Positions 43,540-51,847 are shown, numbered from the stretch's first letter. The stretch: DNA of 64,000 bases from Pseudorhodoferax soli (GCF_003337555.1 NZ_QPJK01000002.1:806001-870000), one strand, 5' to 3'. Notes: generated by a model not told the origin, from the letters alone. Made by a program: numbers and translations.

Positions 43540-44946
43540 TCAGAGGAGACACTTCTTGCAGATGGCGAGCATCTTCTCCTGGCCCATCTTGGCGCCCTGC
43601 TCTGGCGTCAGGCGGCCCTGGCCGACCTGCTGCACGATGGGGCCCAGCGCGTCGTAGATCTCGAAGATCTTCGGCGCCTTGGGCTTGGCCAGCACGACCT
43701 CCATGTTGGTCTTCATGGCCGTGTAGAAGGGCGAATTGGCCAGCTCGGGCAGCGCGAAGCTCGACGTGCGCATCGGCACGCCGCCCTTGCCGGCCGTCAT
43801 CAGCTTCTTCTGCGTGTCCTTCTCCACCACCCACTGCAGGAACAGGTAGGTGGCGGCCTTGTTCTTCGACGCCTTGTTGATGACGATGGTCGACGGCTCG
43901 CCGTCGGCGCTGCGCTTGACCTTGAGCTCGGGGTTGGTCGGGATCGGCGCATAGGTGAAGCGGCCGGCCATCGGCGAGGCGCCCGGCTTGTCGATGCCCA
44001 GCACGAAGTCGCTGAAGGCGATGGCCTGGGCCGCGATGCCGTTGCCCATCACGGTCGGCACGTCGACCAGCGAATACTCGGCCTGGCCGGGGGGCGCGTA
44101 CTTCCACATGCGGGCCCAGGCCGCCAGCGCCGCCACCGACTGCGGCGTGTCGAAGGTGGGCGCGCCGTTGGCGTCGAACCAGTCGGCGCCGTAGTTCTTC
44201 ATGACGTTGAACCAGACCGAGGGCAGCGTGGCGCCGCCCGTGATGCCCTCGTGCAGGATGCCGTAGAAGTCGGTCTTGAGCGGCTGGCCGGCCAGGGTGC
44301 TGCCGGCCTTGCGCGTGAAGAACTCGCCGATGTCCAAAAACTCCTTGAAGGTCTTGGCCGGGGCCAGCTCGTAGCCGTACTTGGCCTTGAACGCGGTCTT
44401 CTCGCCGGCGTCGGCCAGCAGGTCGCCGCGCAGCCAATAGATCATGTTGTAGTTCCAGTTCAGGAAGCCGTAGGTCTGGCCCTTGAACTTGGTCAGCGTG
44501 CTGGCGGCCGGCTCGATCATGTCGGCCGGATCCAGCGTGGGGCTCAGCAGCTTGGCGTCCTTCATGAAGCCGTCGATGGGCTCGATGGTGTTGGCCGCCA
44601 GCATCTGGCCCATCTGCACGCCGTGCAGCATCACGGCGTCGTAGTGCCCGCGGCGCGACAGCATGTCGGCCTGGCCCTTGTTGATCACCTCGAAGTGGTT
44701 CAGCAGCTCGTACTCGACCTTGATGCCGGTCTCGGCGGTGAACTGGCCGACCAGCGTCTTCATGGTCTCCTGCAGCGGCGTGATCTCGTCGAGCACGCGG
44801 ATGCTGGTGCCCGCGAAGGGCTTGGCTGCCTCCTTGTAGGACCAGGCCTGGGCCAGCGCATGGCCGCCCAGGAGCGTCCCCGCGAGCAGGGGCAGCAGGG
44901 CGCGCACGGTGGCGCGCAGCACGGGGCGCACGGAAGAATGGTTCAT
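43540..44946 (-). CDS. ABC transporter periplasmic binding protein, large carbohydrate type
   Basis: 468 residues with a Sec signal peptide (LRATVRALLPLLAGTLLGGHALAQ) and a type-1 extracellular binding fold beginning IRVLDEITPLQETMKTLVGQF. The carbohydrate-family signatures EYELLNHFEVINKG and YDAVMLHGVQMG are present. Two terminal Cys (CKKC) are unusual for the family. ATG at 44946 is chosen because TGAGGA precedes it; an ATG at 44964 has no ribosome-binding site. The ligand is unknown; the paired-ATPase context suggests a polyol. Confidence 0.88.
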   Translation of the reverse strand: MNHSSVRPVLRATVRALLPLLAGTLLGGHALAQAWSYKEAAKPFAGTSIRVLDEITPLQETMKTLVGQFTAETGIKVEYELLNHFEVINKGQADMLSRRGHYDAVMLHGVQMGQMLAANTIEPIDGFMKDAKLLSPTLDPADMIEPAASTLTKFKGQTYGFLNWNYNMIYWLRGDLLADAGEKTAFKAKYGYELAPAKTFKEFLDIGEFFTRKAGSTLAGQPLKTDFYGILHEGITGGATLPSVWFNVMKNYGADWFDANGAPTFDTPQSVAALAAWARMWKYAPPGQAEYSLVDVPTVMGNGIAAQAIAFSDFVLGIDKPGASPMAGRFTYAPIPTNPELKVKRSADGEPSTIVINKASKNKAATYLFLQWVVEKDTQKKLMTAGKGGVPMRTSSFALPELANSPFYTAMKTNMEVVLAKPKAPKIFEIYDALGPIVQQVGQGRLTPEQGAKMGQEKMLAICKKCLL

Positions 44947-44986
44947 GGCGATGCAGGTCCTCATGGGGTGGAACGGGAACGGGGAT

Positions 44987-46153
44987 TCAGGTGCACAGCG
45001 CGCCGCTGTCGGCATCGAAGACCAGCAGGCGCTCACCGCGCAGCGCGATGCGCACGGGCTGCTGCGCACGCCAGTCGGCGCGGCCCGGTACCTTGACGCG
45101 CAGCCGCTGCGTGCCGACCTGCACGCTCACGATGCTGTGCTTGCCGAGCGGCTCGACGGCGTAGACGGTGGCGTCCAGGCAGTCCTCGCCGGCCAGCGGG
45201 CCGGTGCCTGGCGGGCGCAGTGCCAGCTCGGACGGACGCAGGCCCAGCAGCAGCCGGCCGCCGCGCGCATGCAGCGCCAGCCGCTCGCCCAGCGCCGTGG
45301 AGATGGGCTGCGGCAACGCGCCGTCGACCGTCAGCGCGCAAGGCTCGCCCAGCGACAGCGTGACCGGCAGCACGTTGGTGGCCGGGTCGCCGATCAGCCG
45401 CGCCACCTGCACGTTGGCGGGCCGCGCGAACACCTCGTCGGGCGTGCCGACCTGCTGGATGCGCCCGCCGATCAGCACCGCCATGCGGTCGGACACGGCC
45501 ATGGCCTCCACGCCATCGGGCGTGAGCCACAGCGTGGGCTGGCGCAGCCGGTTCTGGCGGCGGCGGATCTCGCCGCGCAGCGTGTGGCGCAGCTTGGCGT
45601 CCAGGTGGCCGATGGGCTCGTCGAGCACGAAGACGGACGGGTCCTGCACCAGCGCGCGGCACAGCGCCACGCGCTGCTTCTGCCCGCCCGAGAGCTGCGA
45701 GGGCAGGCGCTCGCGCAGGTGCGCAATCTCGGCCAGTTCCAGCACCTCGTCGATGCGCTTTTTCTGCTGTGCGGCCGACCAGCGCCCGGCATGGCCCGGC
45801 GCCTCCAGCGGCGAGGCCACGTTGCGCGCCACACTCAGCGTGGGGTACAGCGCGTACGACTCGAACATGTGGGCCACGCGGCGCGCCTGCGGCGGCAGCG
45901 TGCCGAAGGGCCGGCCGCCGACCGTCAGCGTGCCGGAATCGGGCCGGTCGAGCCCGCTAATGAGCCGCGCGAGCGTGGACTTGCCCGCGCCCGAGGGGCC
46001 GGTGATGCCGAACACCTCGCCCTCCTGCACCGCCAGGTCCACGCCGTCGAGCGCCTGCAATGCGCCGAAGCGCTTGCCCAGCGCCTCGATGCGCAGCGCG
46101 CCAGCCTCGGCCATCTGTAGCGCGGGGCCGCGTTCGAGCAGCGCGCTCAGCAT
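44987..46153 (-). CDS. ABC transporter ATPase with altered H-loop (GlpT/GlpS-like)
   Basis: 388 residues. Walker A GPSGAGKST, signature LSGGQKQR and Walker B VFVLDEPIGHLD are intact, with a C-terminal OB/TOBE domain. Two switch residues differ: the Q-loop Gln is Glu (HMFESYALYP) and the H-loop His is Pro (LWLTPDGVEAMA). This suggests a catalytically weak subunit that works as a heterodimer with the next-door ATPase, as in paired-ATPase polyol importers. It overlaps that gene by 7 bases. Confidence 0.88.
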   Translation of the reverse strand: MLSALLERGPALQMAEAGALRIEALGKRFGALQALDGVDLAVQEGEVFGITGPSGAGKSTLARLISGLDRPDSGTLTVGGRPFGTLPPQARRVAHMFESYALYPTLSVARNVASPLEAPGHAGRWSAAQQKKRIDEVLELAEIAHLRERLPSQLSGGQKQRVALCRALVQDPSVFVLDEPIGHLDAKLRHTLRGEIRRRQNRLRQPTLWLTPDGVEAMAVSDRMAVLIGGRIQQVGTPDEVFARPANVQVARLIGDPATNVLPVTLSLGEPCALTVDGALPQPISTALGERLALHARGGRLLLGLRPSELALRPPGTGPLAGEDCLDATVYAVEPLGKHSIVSVQVGTQRLRVKVPGRADWRAQQPVRIALRGERLLVFDADSGALCT

Positions 46154-47250
46154 GCGGACCTCCGCGCGCCCAGCGACCGGCCCGAGGCCGTGTCGAAGGC
46201 ATGCAGGCGCGACAGTGGCAGGCCGCAGGGCAGCACATCGCCGGGCCGTACCGCGCAGGGCGCGGGCTGCTCGATGTGGAAGACCACCTCGCCCGCGGCG
46301 ACGCGCAGCACGTCGCGGTCGCCGCAGCATTCGCGGTCGAGCACGCGGACCTGCAGCGGCAAGGCGTCGGTGCCGGTGGCAGCGGCGCCGATCACGATGT
46401 CCTCGGGCCGAATGCCCAGCGTGATGTCCTGCGCGTGCGCCTGCAGGTCCAGCCGGTCGAGCGCCAGCGCGCAACCGGGCAGGTCGCGCAGCGCCAGCTG
46501 GCTGCCGGTGTGCACGGCGGCAAAGAAGTTCATGGGCGATTCGCCGATGAAGCCGGCCACGAACAGGTTGGCCGGCGCGTGGTACAGCGCCTCGGGCGAA
46601 CCCACCTGCTGCAGCAGGCCCTGGCTCATGACGGCGATGCGGTCGGCCATGGCCATGGCCTCGGTCTGGTCGTGCGTGACCAGCACCGAGGTCAGGCCGG
46701 CGGTGGTCTGCAGGCGCCGGATCTCGGTGCGCAGCATCACCTTCTGGTCGGCGTCCAGGTGGCTCAGCGGCTCGTCGAACATCACCAGTGCCGGATCGCG
46801 CACCAGCGCCCGGCCGATCGACACGCGCTGCTGCGCCCCGCCGCTCAGCGAACGCACCGGCTCGGCCAGCAGATCGCCCAGGCCCAGCATGGCGACCACG
46901 CCGTCGACGCGCTTCTTCAGCTCATTATGTGGTGTACCACGTATGCGGAGCGGAAAAGCGATGTTGTCGTAGGTCGACATGTGGGGGTAGAGCGAGTAGT
47001 CCTCGAACACCATGGCCACATTGCGCGCCGCGCTGCCCTGCCGGCTGACATCCACCCCGTCGAACAGGATGGCGCCCGAGCTGATGGGCTCGATGCCGGC
47101 CACCATCTTGAGCGTGGACGACTTGCCGCAGCCCGACGGGCCCAGCAGCGCCAGCATCTCGCCCTGCGGGCAGTGCAGGTCGAGATCGCGCACGGCCATG
47201 GTCTTGCCGTCGTAGGACTTGCCGACCCGCTGGAGTTGAATTTCTGCCAT
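46147..47250 (-). CDS. ABC transporter ATPase, canonical partner (GlpS/GlpT-like)
   Basis: 367 residues. Walker A GPSGCGKSS, signature LSGGAQQR, Walker B LVMFDEPLSHLD and an intact H-loop VTHDQTEAMA are seen; the Q-loop again has Glu (VFEDYSLYP). It is the first gene of the operon and probably supplies the working ATP site of an asymmetric heterodimer. Codons 103-109 are a run of seven A/T-ending codons unlike the rest of the gene and coincide with a palindrome at 46925-46944. The start at 47250 is preferred over an in-frame ATG at 47277. Confidence 0.9.
   Translation of the reverse strand: MAEIQLQRVGKSYDGKTMAVRDLDLHCPQGEMLALLGPSGCGKSSTLKMVAGIEPISSGAILFDGVDVSRQGSAARNVAMVFEDYSLYPHMSTYDNIAFPLRIRGTPHNELKKRVDGVVAMLGLGDLLAEPVRSLSGGAQQRVSIGRALVRDPALVMFDEPLSHLDADQKVMLRTEIRRLQTTAGLTSVLVTHDQTEAMAMADRIAVMSQGLLQQVGSPEALYHAPANLFVAGFIGESPMNFFAAVHTGSQLALRDLPGCALALDRLDLQAHAQDITLGIRPEDIVIGAAATGTDALPLQVRVLDRECCGDRDVLRVAAGEVVFHIEQPAPCAVRPGDVLPCGLPLSRLHAFDTASGRSLGARRSAC
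46925..46944. promoter_or_regulatory. Palindrome inside ATPase gene (possible GntR/FCD operator)
   Basis: GTGGT-GT-ACCAC at 46929-46940 is a perfect 5-bp inverted repeat extended with one mismatch to TATGTGGT/ACCACGTA. Its core TGGTNNACCA fits the operator type used by many FadR-group GntR regulators. It falls on codons ATA CGT GGT ACA CCA CAT AAT, all A/T-ending, in a gene that otherwise prefers G/C. The same 10-mer recurs upstream of the operon. Confidence 0.4.
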
Positions 47251-47378
47251 CGCCCTCGACCGGTTGATCTGCAGCAATGTGTGCTGCGTTCGGTCGGTTG
47301 AGCAATTGACATGCCAGCCCTGAAGCCCCTCCGGGCGCCCGCTTCACCGCCGGAGCGCATCGATATGGCGCATTAGCA

Positions 47379-47388
47379 GGTACACCAC
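47379..47388 (-). promoter_or_regulatory. Upstream copy of the GTGGTGTACC operator-like 10-mer
   Basis: The minus strand reads AGGTGGTGTACCT, sharing GTGGTGTACC with the palindrome inside the first operon gene. It is about 130 bases before that gene's ATG, where an operator of the ABC/GMC operon would be expected. The remaining 47251-47426 intergenic sequence shows no clear -35/-10 pair. Confidence 0.4.
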
Positions 47389-47426
47389 CTAAGTGGGCGC
47401 ACCAGAGGGATGCGGCGACCGGCCGC

Positions 47427-48065
47427 TCAGGTGCCGCCGACGTAGGGGTTGCTGCGCCGCTCGCGGCCGAAGCTGCTCTCCGGCCCGTGGCCGGGAATGA
47501 ACACCGTCTCGTCGCCCATGGGCCACAGGCGCTGGACGATGCTGTCCAGCAGCTGCTGGTGGTTGCCCTGCGGGAAATCGGTGCGGCCGATGGAGCCGGC
47601 GAACAGCACGTCTCCAACGAAGGCGCGCTGGATCTGCGGCACGTGGAACACCACGTGGCCGGGCGTGTGGCCGGGACAGTGGCGCACGTTCAGGGTGTGC
47701 TCGCCCAGCGTGACGGTGTCGCCATCGTCCAGCCAGCGCGTGGGCGTGAAGGCCCGGGCCGGCGGGAAGCCGAACATCTGGCTCTGTTGCGGCAGGCCGT
47801 CGATCCAGAACTGGTCGCCCGGATGCGGGCCGACGATGGGCAGGGCCAGGCGTTCGGCCAGTTCGCCGGTGCCGCCGGCGTGGTCGATGTGGGCGTGGGT
47901 CAGCCAGATCTGCTGGAGCGCGAGGCCGCGCTCGGCCACGGCGGCGAGGATGCGGTCGAGATCACCGCCGGGGTCGATGACGGCGGCCTGCAAGCTCGCG
48001 TCGTCCCAGAGCAGGGAGCAGTTCTGCTGGAACGCGGTGACGGGAATGGTGAGGTAGCGGAGCAT
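47427..48065 (-). CDS. MBL-fold metallo-hydrolase, YcbL/glyoxalase II-like
   Basis: 212 residues. The zinc-binding THAHIDHAGG motif is followed by CPGHTPGHVVFH, FVGDVLFAGSIGRTD and the terminal PGHGPESSFGRER, which match the type II glyoxalase-related YcbL group. These enzymes hydrolyse S-lactoylglutathione or related thioesters. The gene is single; the upstream 140 bases up to the lipoprotein gene are extremely GC-rich with a hairpin at 48166-48187. Confidence 0.9.
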   Translation of the reverse strand: MLRYLTIPVTAFQQNCSLLWDDASLQAAVIDPGGDLDRILAAVAERGLALQQIWLTHAHIDHAGGTGELAERLALPIVGPHPGDQFWIDGLPQQSQMFGFPPARAFTPTRWLDDGDTVTLGEHTLNVRHCPGHTPGHVVFHVPQIQRAFVGDVLFAGSIGRTDFPQGNHQQLLDSIVQRLWPMGDETVFIPGHGPESSFGRERRSNPYVGGT

Positions 48066-48165
48066 GCGTTGCGGCGGGCGAAGGGATCGGCCGATTGTCC
48101 TGGAGGCGCGCTCCCCGCCCACCGTGCCCGGCCATGCCGGCCCCGCGCGTGTGCCGCGCGCGTGC

Positions 48166-48187
48166 GCCCCGCGCGCGGGTGCGGGGC
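48166..48187 (-). terminator. GC-rich hairpin downstream of lipoprotein gene
   Basis: GCCCCGC and GCGGGGC (7-bp perfect arms, 8-base loop) are 18 bases beyond the lipoprotein stop. No U-tract follows on the minus strand, so it may be a weak terminator or a leader structure for the MBL gene. Confidence 0.3.
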
Positions 48188-48204
48188 GGCATGCGCCGAC
48201 GGCT

Positions 48205-49344
48205 TCAGCGCACGCGCACGAACTTCTGCGCCCGCTTGCCGGTGTCGACCTCGCCGGCGTACAGGTTGCCCTGGCTGTCGACCGCCAGGTCGTGCACCCA
48301 GTGCAGTTCTCCGGCATAGCGGCCTGGACGGCCGGTGCTGCCGACGACGGCGCCGGTCTCGCGCAGCAGGGTCAGGATCTGGTTGTTGCGGCCGTCGGCC
48401 ATGTGAAGCCAGCGCTGCTGCGGATCGCGCGACAGCACCAGGTCCCACACCGAGCCGTTGCCCGCGGTGGCCGGCTCGACGTTGAACTCCTTGACGAAGC
48501 CGCCGTCCTTGCGGAAGACCTGCACACGGTTGTTCAGCCGGTCGCAGACATACACCAGTCCGTCGCGCGCCACGCGCACGCAGTGCACCGGGCTGCCGAA
48601 GGTCGCCAGCTGCGCGGCGGTGGGCGGCGCGGTGCGGCGGCCATCGGGCTGGGCGGGCACGGCAATGGGGGGCTTGCCGTAGGCGCCCCAATGGCGCTTG
48701 TAGGCGCCAGTGTCCGAATCGAACACGATCACGCGGTTGTTGTGGTAGCCATCGGCCACGTAGACCTCGCGGGCATCGATGTCGACCTCGACGCCCGCGG
48801 CCCGGCCCAGGCGCGTGGTGTCGGCGCTGCCGGTCTGCGGGCCGACCTTGCCGATCTGCAGCACGAATTTGCCGTCCGGCGTGAACTTGAGGATCTGCCC
48901 GTCGTTGTTGCCGTTGCCGGTGACCCAGACGAAGCCCTTGGCGTCCACGTACAGGCCGTGCTCGTTGCCGGGCCAGTCGTAGCCCGCCCCCGGGCCACCC
49001 CAGGAGCGCAGCAGGGTGCCGGCGGCATCGAATTCCAGCACTGGCGGCGCGGGCAGGCAACAGCTGGAGTGCGGCGGGTTCAGGGCGGCGCCGCGCTCGT
49101 CCTCGGTCAGGCTGCCTGGGCGCTGCAGAACCCAGACATGGTCTGCGCTGTCGGTGGCGATGCCGCTGACCTGCCCCAGGATCCAGCGGTTGGGCAGCGG
49201 CTTGGGCCAGTTGGCATCGACGCGAAAGGCCGGTGCCTCGGTGCCGCCGCCCGGGCCGGTGGCGCAGGCGCCCAGGGTGGCGAGCACGGCACCCGCCGCG
49301 AGCGCGTACAGCAGCCGGGCGAGCCGGCGTGGAATGGGATGCAT
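48205..49344 (-). CDS. Beta-propeller (NHL/6-bladed) lipoprotein
   Basis: 379 residues. A lipobox (LATLGAC, lipidated Cys27) follows a hydrophobic leader. The mature protein has repeated NHL-like blades: GIATDSADHVWVLQRPG, GLYVDAKGFVWVTGNG, GVEVDIDAREVYVADG, CVRVARDGLVYVCDR and DLAVDSQGNLYAGEV, about one per 45-55 residues. It is probably an envelope-anchored propeller with binding or lyase/monooxygenase-type function (the blades resemble peptidyl-alpha-hydroxyglycine lyases). Two Cys pairs (CC, CVRV...CDR) may form disulfides. The gene has an unusual 11-bp repeat array upstream. Confidence 0.85.
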   Translation of the reverse strand: MHPIPRRLARLLYALAAGAVLATLGACATGPGGGTEAPAFRVDANWPKPLPNRWILGQVSGIATDSADHVWVLQRPGSLTEDERGAALNPPHSSCCLPAPPVLEFDAAGTLLRSWGGPGAGYDWPGNEHGLYVDAKGFVWVTGNGNNDGQILKFTPDGKFVLQIGKVGPQTGSADTTRLGRAAGVEVDIDAREVYVADGYHNNRVIVFDSDTGAYKRHWGAYGKPPIAVPAQPDGRRTAPPTAAQLATFGSPVHCVRVARDGLVYVCDRLNNRVQVFRKDGGFVKEFNVEPATAGNGSVWDLVLSRDPQQRWLHMADGRNNQILTLLRETGAVVGSTGRPGRYAGELHWVHDLAVDSQGNLYAGEVDTGKRAQKFVRVR

Positions 49345-49480
49345 GGGCGGTGTCTCCTGGTCTTGAATGGAGCCGCATCATCGGTGCCGCGCTGGCGACG
49401 CGCAAGCCGCAGCGGTGGCCGTCAAACCTCCGTCAGACTCCTGCCCGGCATGCCTCGCGCATCCGGGCCGCGCTGCCGGA

Positions 49481-49524
49481 TGCGACCTGGGTGCGACCTG
49501 GGTGCGACCTGGGTGCGACCTGGG
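49481..49524. repeat. Four perfect 11-bp direct repeats (TGCGACCTGGG)
   Basis: Four head-to-tail copies of TGCGACCTGGG, preceded by GGA and followed by a partial fifth unit TGCGCCC. The period of 11 bp is one helical turn. It lies 137 bases upstream of the lipoprotein ATG and 52 bases after the diguanylate cyclase stop, both on the minus strand. No hairpin can form from the unit. It could be an array of protein-binding sites or a slippage-prone repeat that varies between strains. Confidence 0.95.
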
Positions 49525-49575
49525 TGCGCCCGCATGTGCGCGAGATGGTGTCGCCGCCGGCCGATGGCCGGAGCA

Positions 49576-50781
49576 TCAGACCGGGGTGTACATCCCGGCG
49601 CTGCAGCCCAAGGCCTGCACGGCCCGGTTGCGGCCCTGGGCCTTGGCCTGCAGCAAGGCCTGGTCGGCCCGGTCGAGCAACTGCTCCAGCGGCGGCGCCT
49701 TGTCCTCCATGCGGAAGATCACGAAGCCAACCGAGAAGCTGAACGGCAGGCTGCGGCCGTCGCGCAGGCTCAGCGGCTGCTCGGTCCGCAGCAGCACGCG
49801 CTGCAGGAAGCGCCCCGCGCGCTCGGCATCGCAGTCGTGCAGCAGCAGGCAGAACTCCTCGCCGCCGTAGCGGCCCGCCAGGTCGCCCAGCCGGACGCTG
49901 CCGTTCAGCAGCCGCGCCGCATGGGCGATGACCTTGTCGCCCACGAGATGGCCGTGGGTGTCGTTGATGCGCTTGAAGTGGTCCAGGTCGAGCATGACCA
50001 CGGCGAAGACATCGCCCACGTTGGCCATCTGCAGTGCGGCCTGTGCCTTCTCGAAGAACACGCCGCGCGCGTACAGGCCGGTCAGGCTGTCGCGTTGGTA
50101 GGTCTGCTGGAGCGCGACGCGCTGGCGTTCGTGCAGCATGCAGAAGAAGGCCAGCGAGCAACTGCTCACGAACACCAGGCCCACCACGAGCATGGGGTGG
50201 GCGTACAAGGGTCCGTCCGGGCTCCAGACATCGGTGGCGGTGGACGCCGCGCGCACCACGAAGCTGGCGGCCGCCACCAGCAGCGAGGCCAGCACCCAGG
50301 CCTCCGGGCGCCCGCGCGGCCGCACGCGCAGCTGCGGCAGGAACAGCACCGCGCCGTGCAGCAGCAACAGGCCCAGGCCCAGGGCGCCGACCCCCGCCAG
50401 CACGGCATAGGGCGCGTGCCAGGCCTCGGCGCCCAGCAGCGCCGCCATGGTCAGCAGCACCAGGCACCAGCTCCAGCGCGCGCGGCGCAAGTGGCCGCCT
50501 TCCAGCACCGCAAAGCTGAGGCCCATGGTCGCCACGGCGCTCAGCATGGCCAGGTTGGGCACCACGTAGCTCAGCGGGCCTGGCAGCAGCGACCGTGCGA
50601 GGACGCCGGCCGCGGCCAGGGCGACGCAGAGCAGCGCCGCGGCCCACAGGCGCAGCGGGCGCTCGAATCCCGGCATGCCGCGCGATGCGTTGGCCGCGAA
50701 CACGGCCGTGATCAGGGCGCACAGTCCCAGGCAGACGAACAGCGAACCCGGTGTCGGCCCGAAAGCGGGAAGAAGCGGCAA
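49576..50781 (-). CDS. Membrane-bound diguanylate cyclase (GGDEF)
   Basis: 401 residues. Six or seven hydrophobic segments fill residues 1-210, followed by a GGDEF domain beginning RDSLTGLYARGVFFEKAQ. The active-site loop is GGEEF (about 305-309) and the product-inhibition I-site RLGD lies five residues before it, so the enzyme should be active and feedback-regulated. It makes cyclic-di-GMP at the inner membrane; the N-terminal domain is not a recognised sensor. The open frame suggests a TTG start at 50781; GTG or ATG codons within the first membrane segment are possible alternatives. Confidence 0.9.
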   Translation of the reverse strand: MPLLPAFGPTPGSLFVCLGLCALITAVFAANASRGMPGFERPLRLWAAALLCVALAAAGVLARSLLPGPLSYVVPNLAMLSAVATMGLSFAVLEGGHLRRARWSWCLVLLTMAALLGAEAWHAPYAVLAGVGALGLGLLLLHGAVLFLPQLRVRPRGRPEAWVLASLLVAAASFVVRAASTATDVWSPDGPLYAHPMLVVGLVFVSSCSLAFFCMLHERQRVALQQTYQRDSLTGLYARGVFFEKAQAALQMANVGDVFAVVMLDLDHFKRINDTHGHLVGDKVIAHAARLLNGSVRLGDLAGRYGGEEFCLLLHDCDAERAGRFLQRVLLRTEQPLSLRDGRSLPFSFSVGFVIFRMEDKAPPLEQLLDRADQALLQAKAQGRNRAVQALGCSAGMYTPV

Positions 50782-50794
50782 GGCAAGCCCCGTT

Positions 50795-50811
50795 CAAGAA
50801 ATATTTGCTTG
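50795..50811. promoter_or_regulatory. AT-rich palindrome upstream of diguanylate cyclase
   Basis: CAAG-AAATATTT-G-CTTG is a near-perfect palindrome 14 bases before the proposed TTG start, in an otherwise GC-rich 115-base gap. It may be an operator or contain the -10 element. Confidence 0.3.
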
Positions 50812-50896
50812 CATTCTCGGATGGACTGGCCGCCGGCCCGGTGAAAAGACCCGCCGGCTTTGCGCAGGGTCTCCATGCCGCAACGTTTGTGCGGCT

Positions 50897-51808
50897 TCAG
50901 CTGGCCCAGGGGGCCTGCGCGAAGGCGTGGGCGAGGTAGTCGGCGAGTGCCTGCACGCGCGCTGGCTTGGCGCGGCCCGGCGGCGTCACGATGTGCAGCG
51001 CGATGGGGTCGACCTGCCAGGCCGGCATGGCCTGTACGAGCCTGCCGGCCCGCAGGTCTTCCCAGGCCAGGAACTCGGGCTGCAGCGCCAGGCCCAGCCC
51101 CGCGCGCAAGGCCGGCACCAGCGCCTCGGCGTTGTTCACGCGCAGGGCCGAGGGCACGACCTGGGCGAACTCGCCGCTGCGCGCATGGCGGAAACGCCAG
51201 CCCTCGCCCACGCGCGAGTGCACATAGCGCAGCGCGCGGTGGCTGGCCAGCTCGCGCGGGTGGGCCGGCTGGCCGTGCTGCGCGAAATACGCCGGCGCGC
51301 CCACGAGCAGGATGCGCACCGCGCACAGGCGGCGCGCCAGCAGGCTGGAATCGGGCAGGCTGGAGATGCGCAGTGCAAGATCGAAGCCCTCGGCCACCAC
51401 GTCGATCAGCGCGTCGCTGAAGTGCACGTCCAGCGTGACCTCCGGGTGCTGGGCCATGAAGCCCGGCAGCACCGGCCCCAGGTGCGTGACACCGAAGGAC
51501 ATGGGCGCTGCCACGCGGACCGTGCCGCGCAGGCTCTTGGACTGCTCGGTGACCTCGGCCTCCACGGCCTCGCCCTCGGCCAGGATGCGGGCGGCGCGCT
51601 CCAGCGCCAGTTCGCCGCTGGCGGTGAGCGACATCTTGCGCGAGGTGCGGTGGAACAGCACCACGCGCAGCCGCGCCTCCAGCCGCGTGATGGCCTTGGA
51701 CACGGTGGGCTGCGAGACCACCAGGTCGGCCGCGGCACGCGCGAAGGAACCGGTCTCGGCCACCTTGGCGAAGATCGCCCAGGCTTCCAGATCAGGCAAC
51801 CTGGACAT
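50897..51808 (-). CDS. LysR family regulator
   Basis: 303 residues. The N-terminal winged helix (residues 5-65) contains FAKVAETGSFARAAADLVVSQPTVSKAITRLE; the rest is the periplasmic-binding-like effector domain (LRGTVRVAAPMSFGVTHLGPVLPGF). It lies divergent to pirin across 110 bases that contain a perfect 7-bp inverted repeat 10 bases from its start. It is the probable activator of the pirin to MFS cluster. Confidence 0.92.
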   Translation of the reverse strand: MSRLPDLEAWAIFAKVAETGSFARAAADLVVSQPTVSKAITRLEARLRVVLFHRTSRKMSLTASGELALERAARILAEGEAVEAEVTEQSKSLRGTVRVAAPMSFGVTHLGPVLPGFMAQHPEVTLDVHFSDALIDVVAEGFDLALRISSLPDSSLLARRLCAVRILLVGAPAYFAQHGQPAHPRELASHRALRYVHSRVGEGWRFRHARSGEFAQVVPSALRVNNAEALVPALRAGLGLALQPEFLAWEDLRAGRLVQAMPAWQVDPIALHIVTPPGRAKPARVQALADYLAHAFAQAPWAS

Positions 51809-51818
51809 GCAAGGATCG

Positions 51819-51847
51819 GAATAGATTGTTTTCCATCTTTTCTATTC
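51819..51847. promoter_or_regulatory. Inverted repeat in LysR-pirin divergent region
   Basis: GAATAGA (51819-51825) and TCTATTC (51841-51847) are perfect 7-bp arms with a 15-base AT-rich spacer. The arms and spacing fit a LysR-type recognition site (long dyad of about 29 bp), and the position immediately before the LysR ATG implies autorepression, with pirin activated in the other direction. Confidence 0.5.

Noticed and set aside
49481-49524. CRISPR array
   Set aside because: The repeats are 11 bp and contiguous with no spacers.
48064-50844. Plus-strand ORF of 926 codons across lipoprotein and diguanylate cyclase genes
   Set aside because: Spans two well-supported antisense genes and the tandem repeat; composition is shadow-like.
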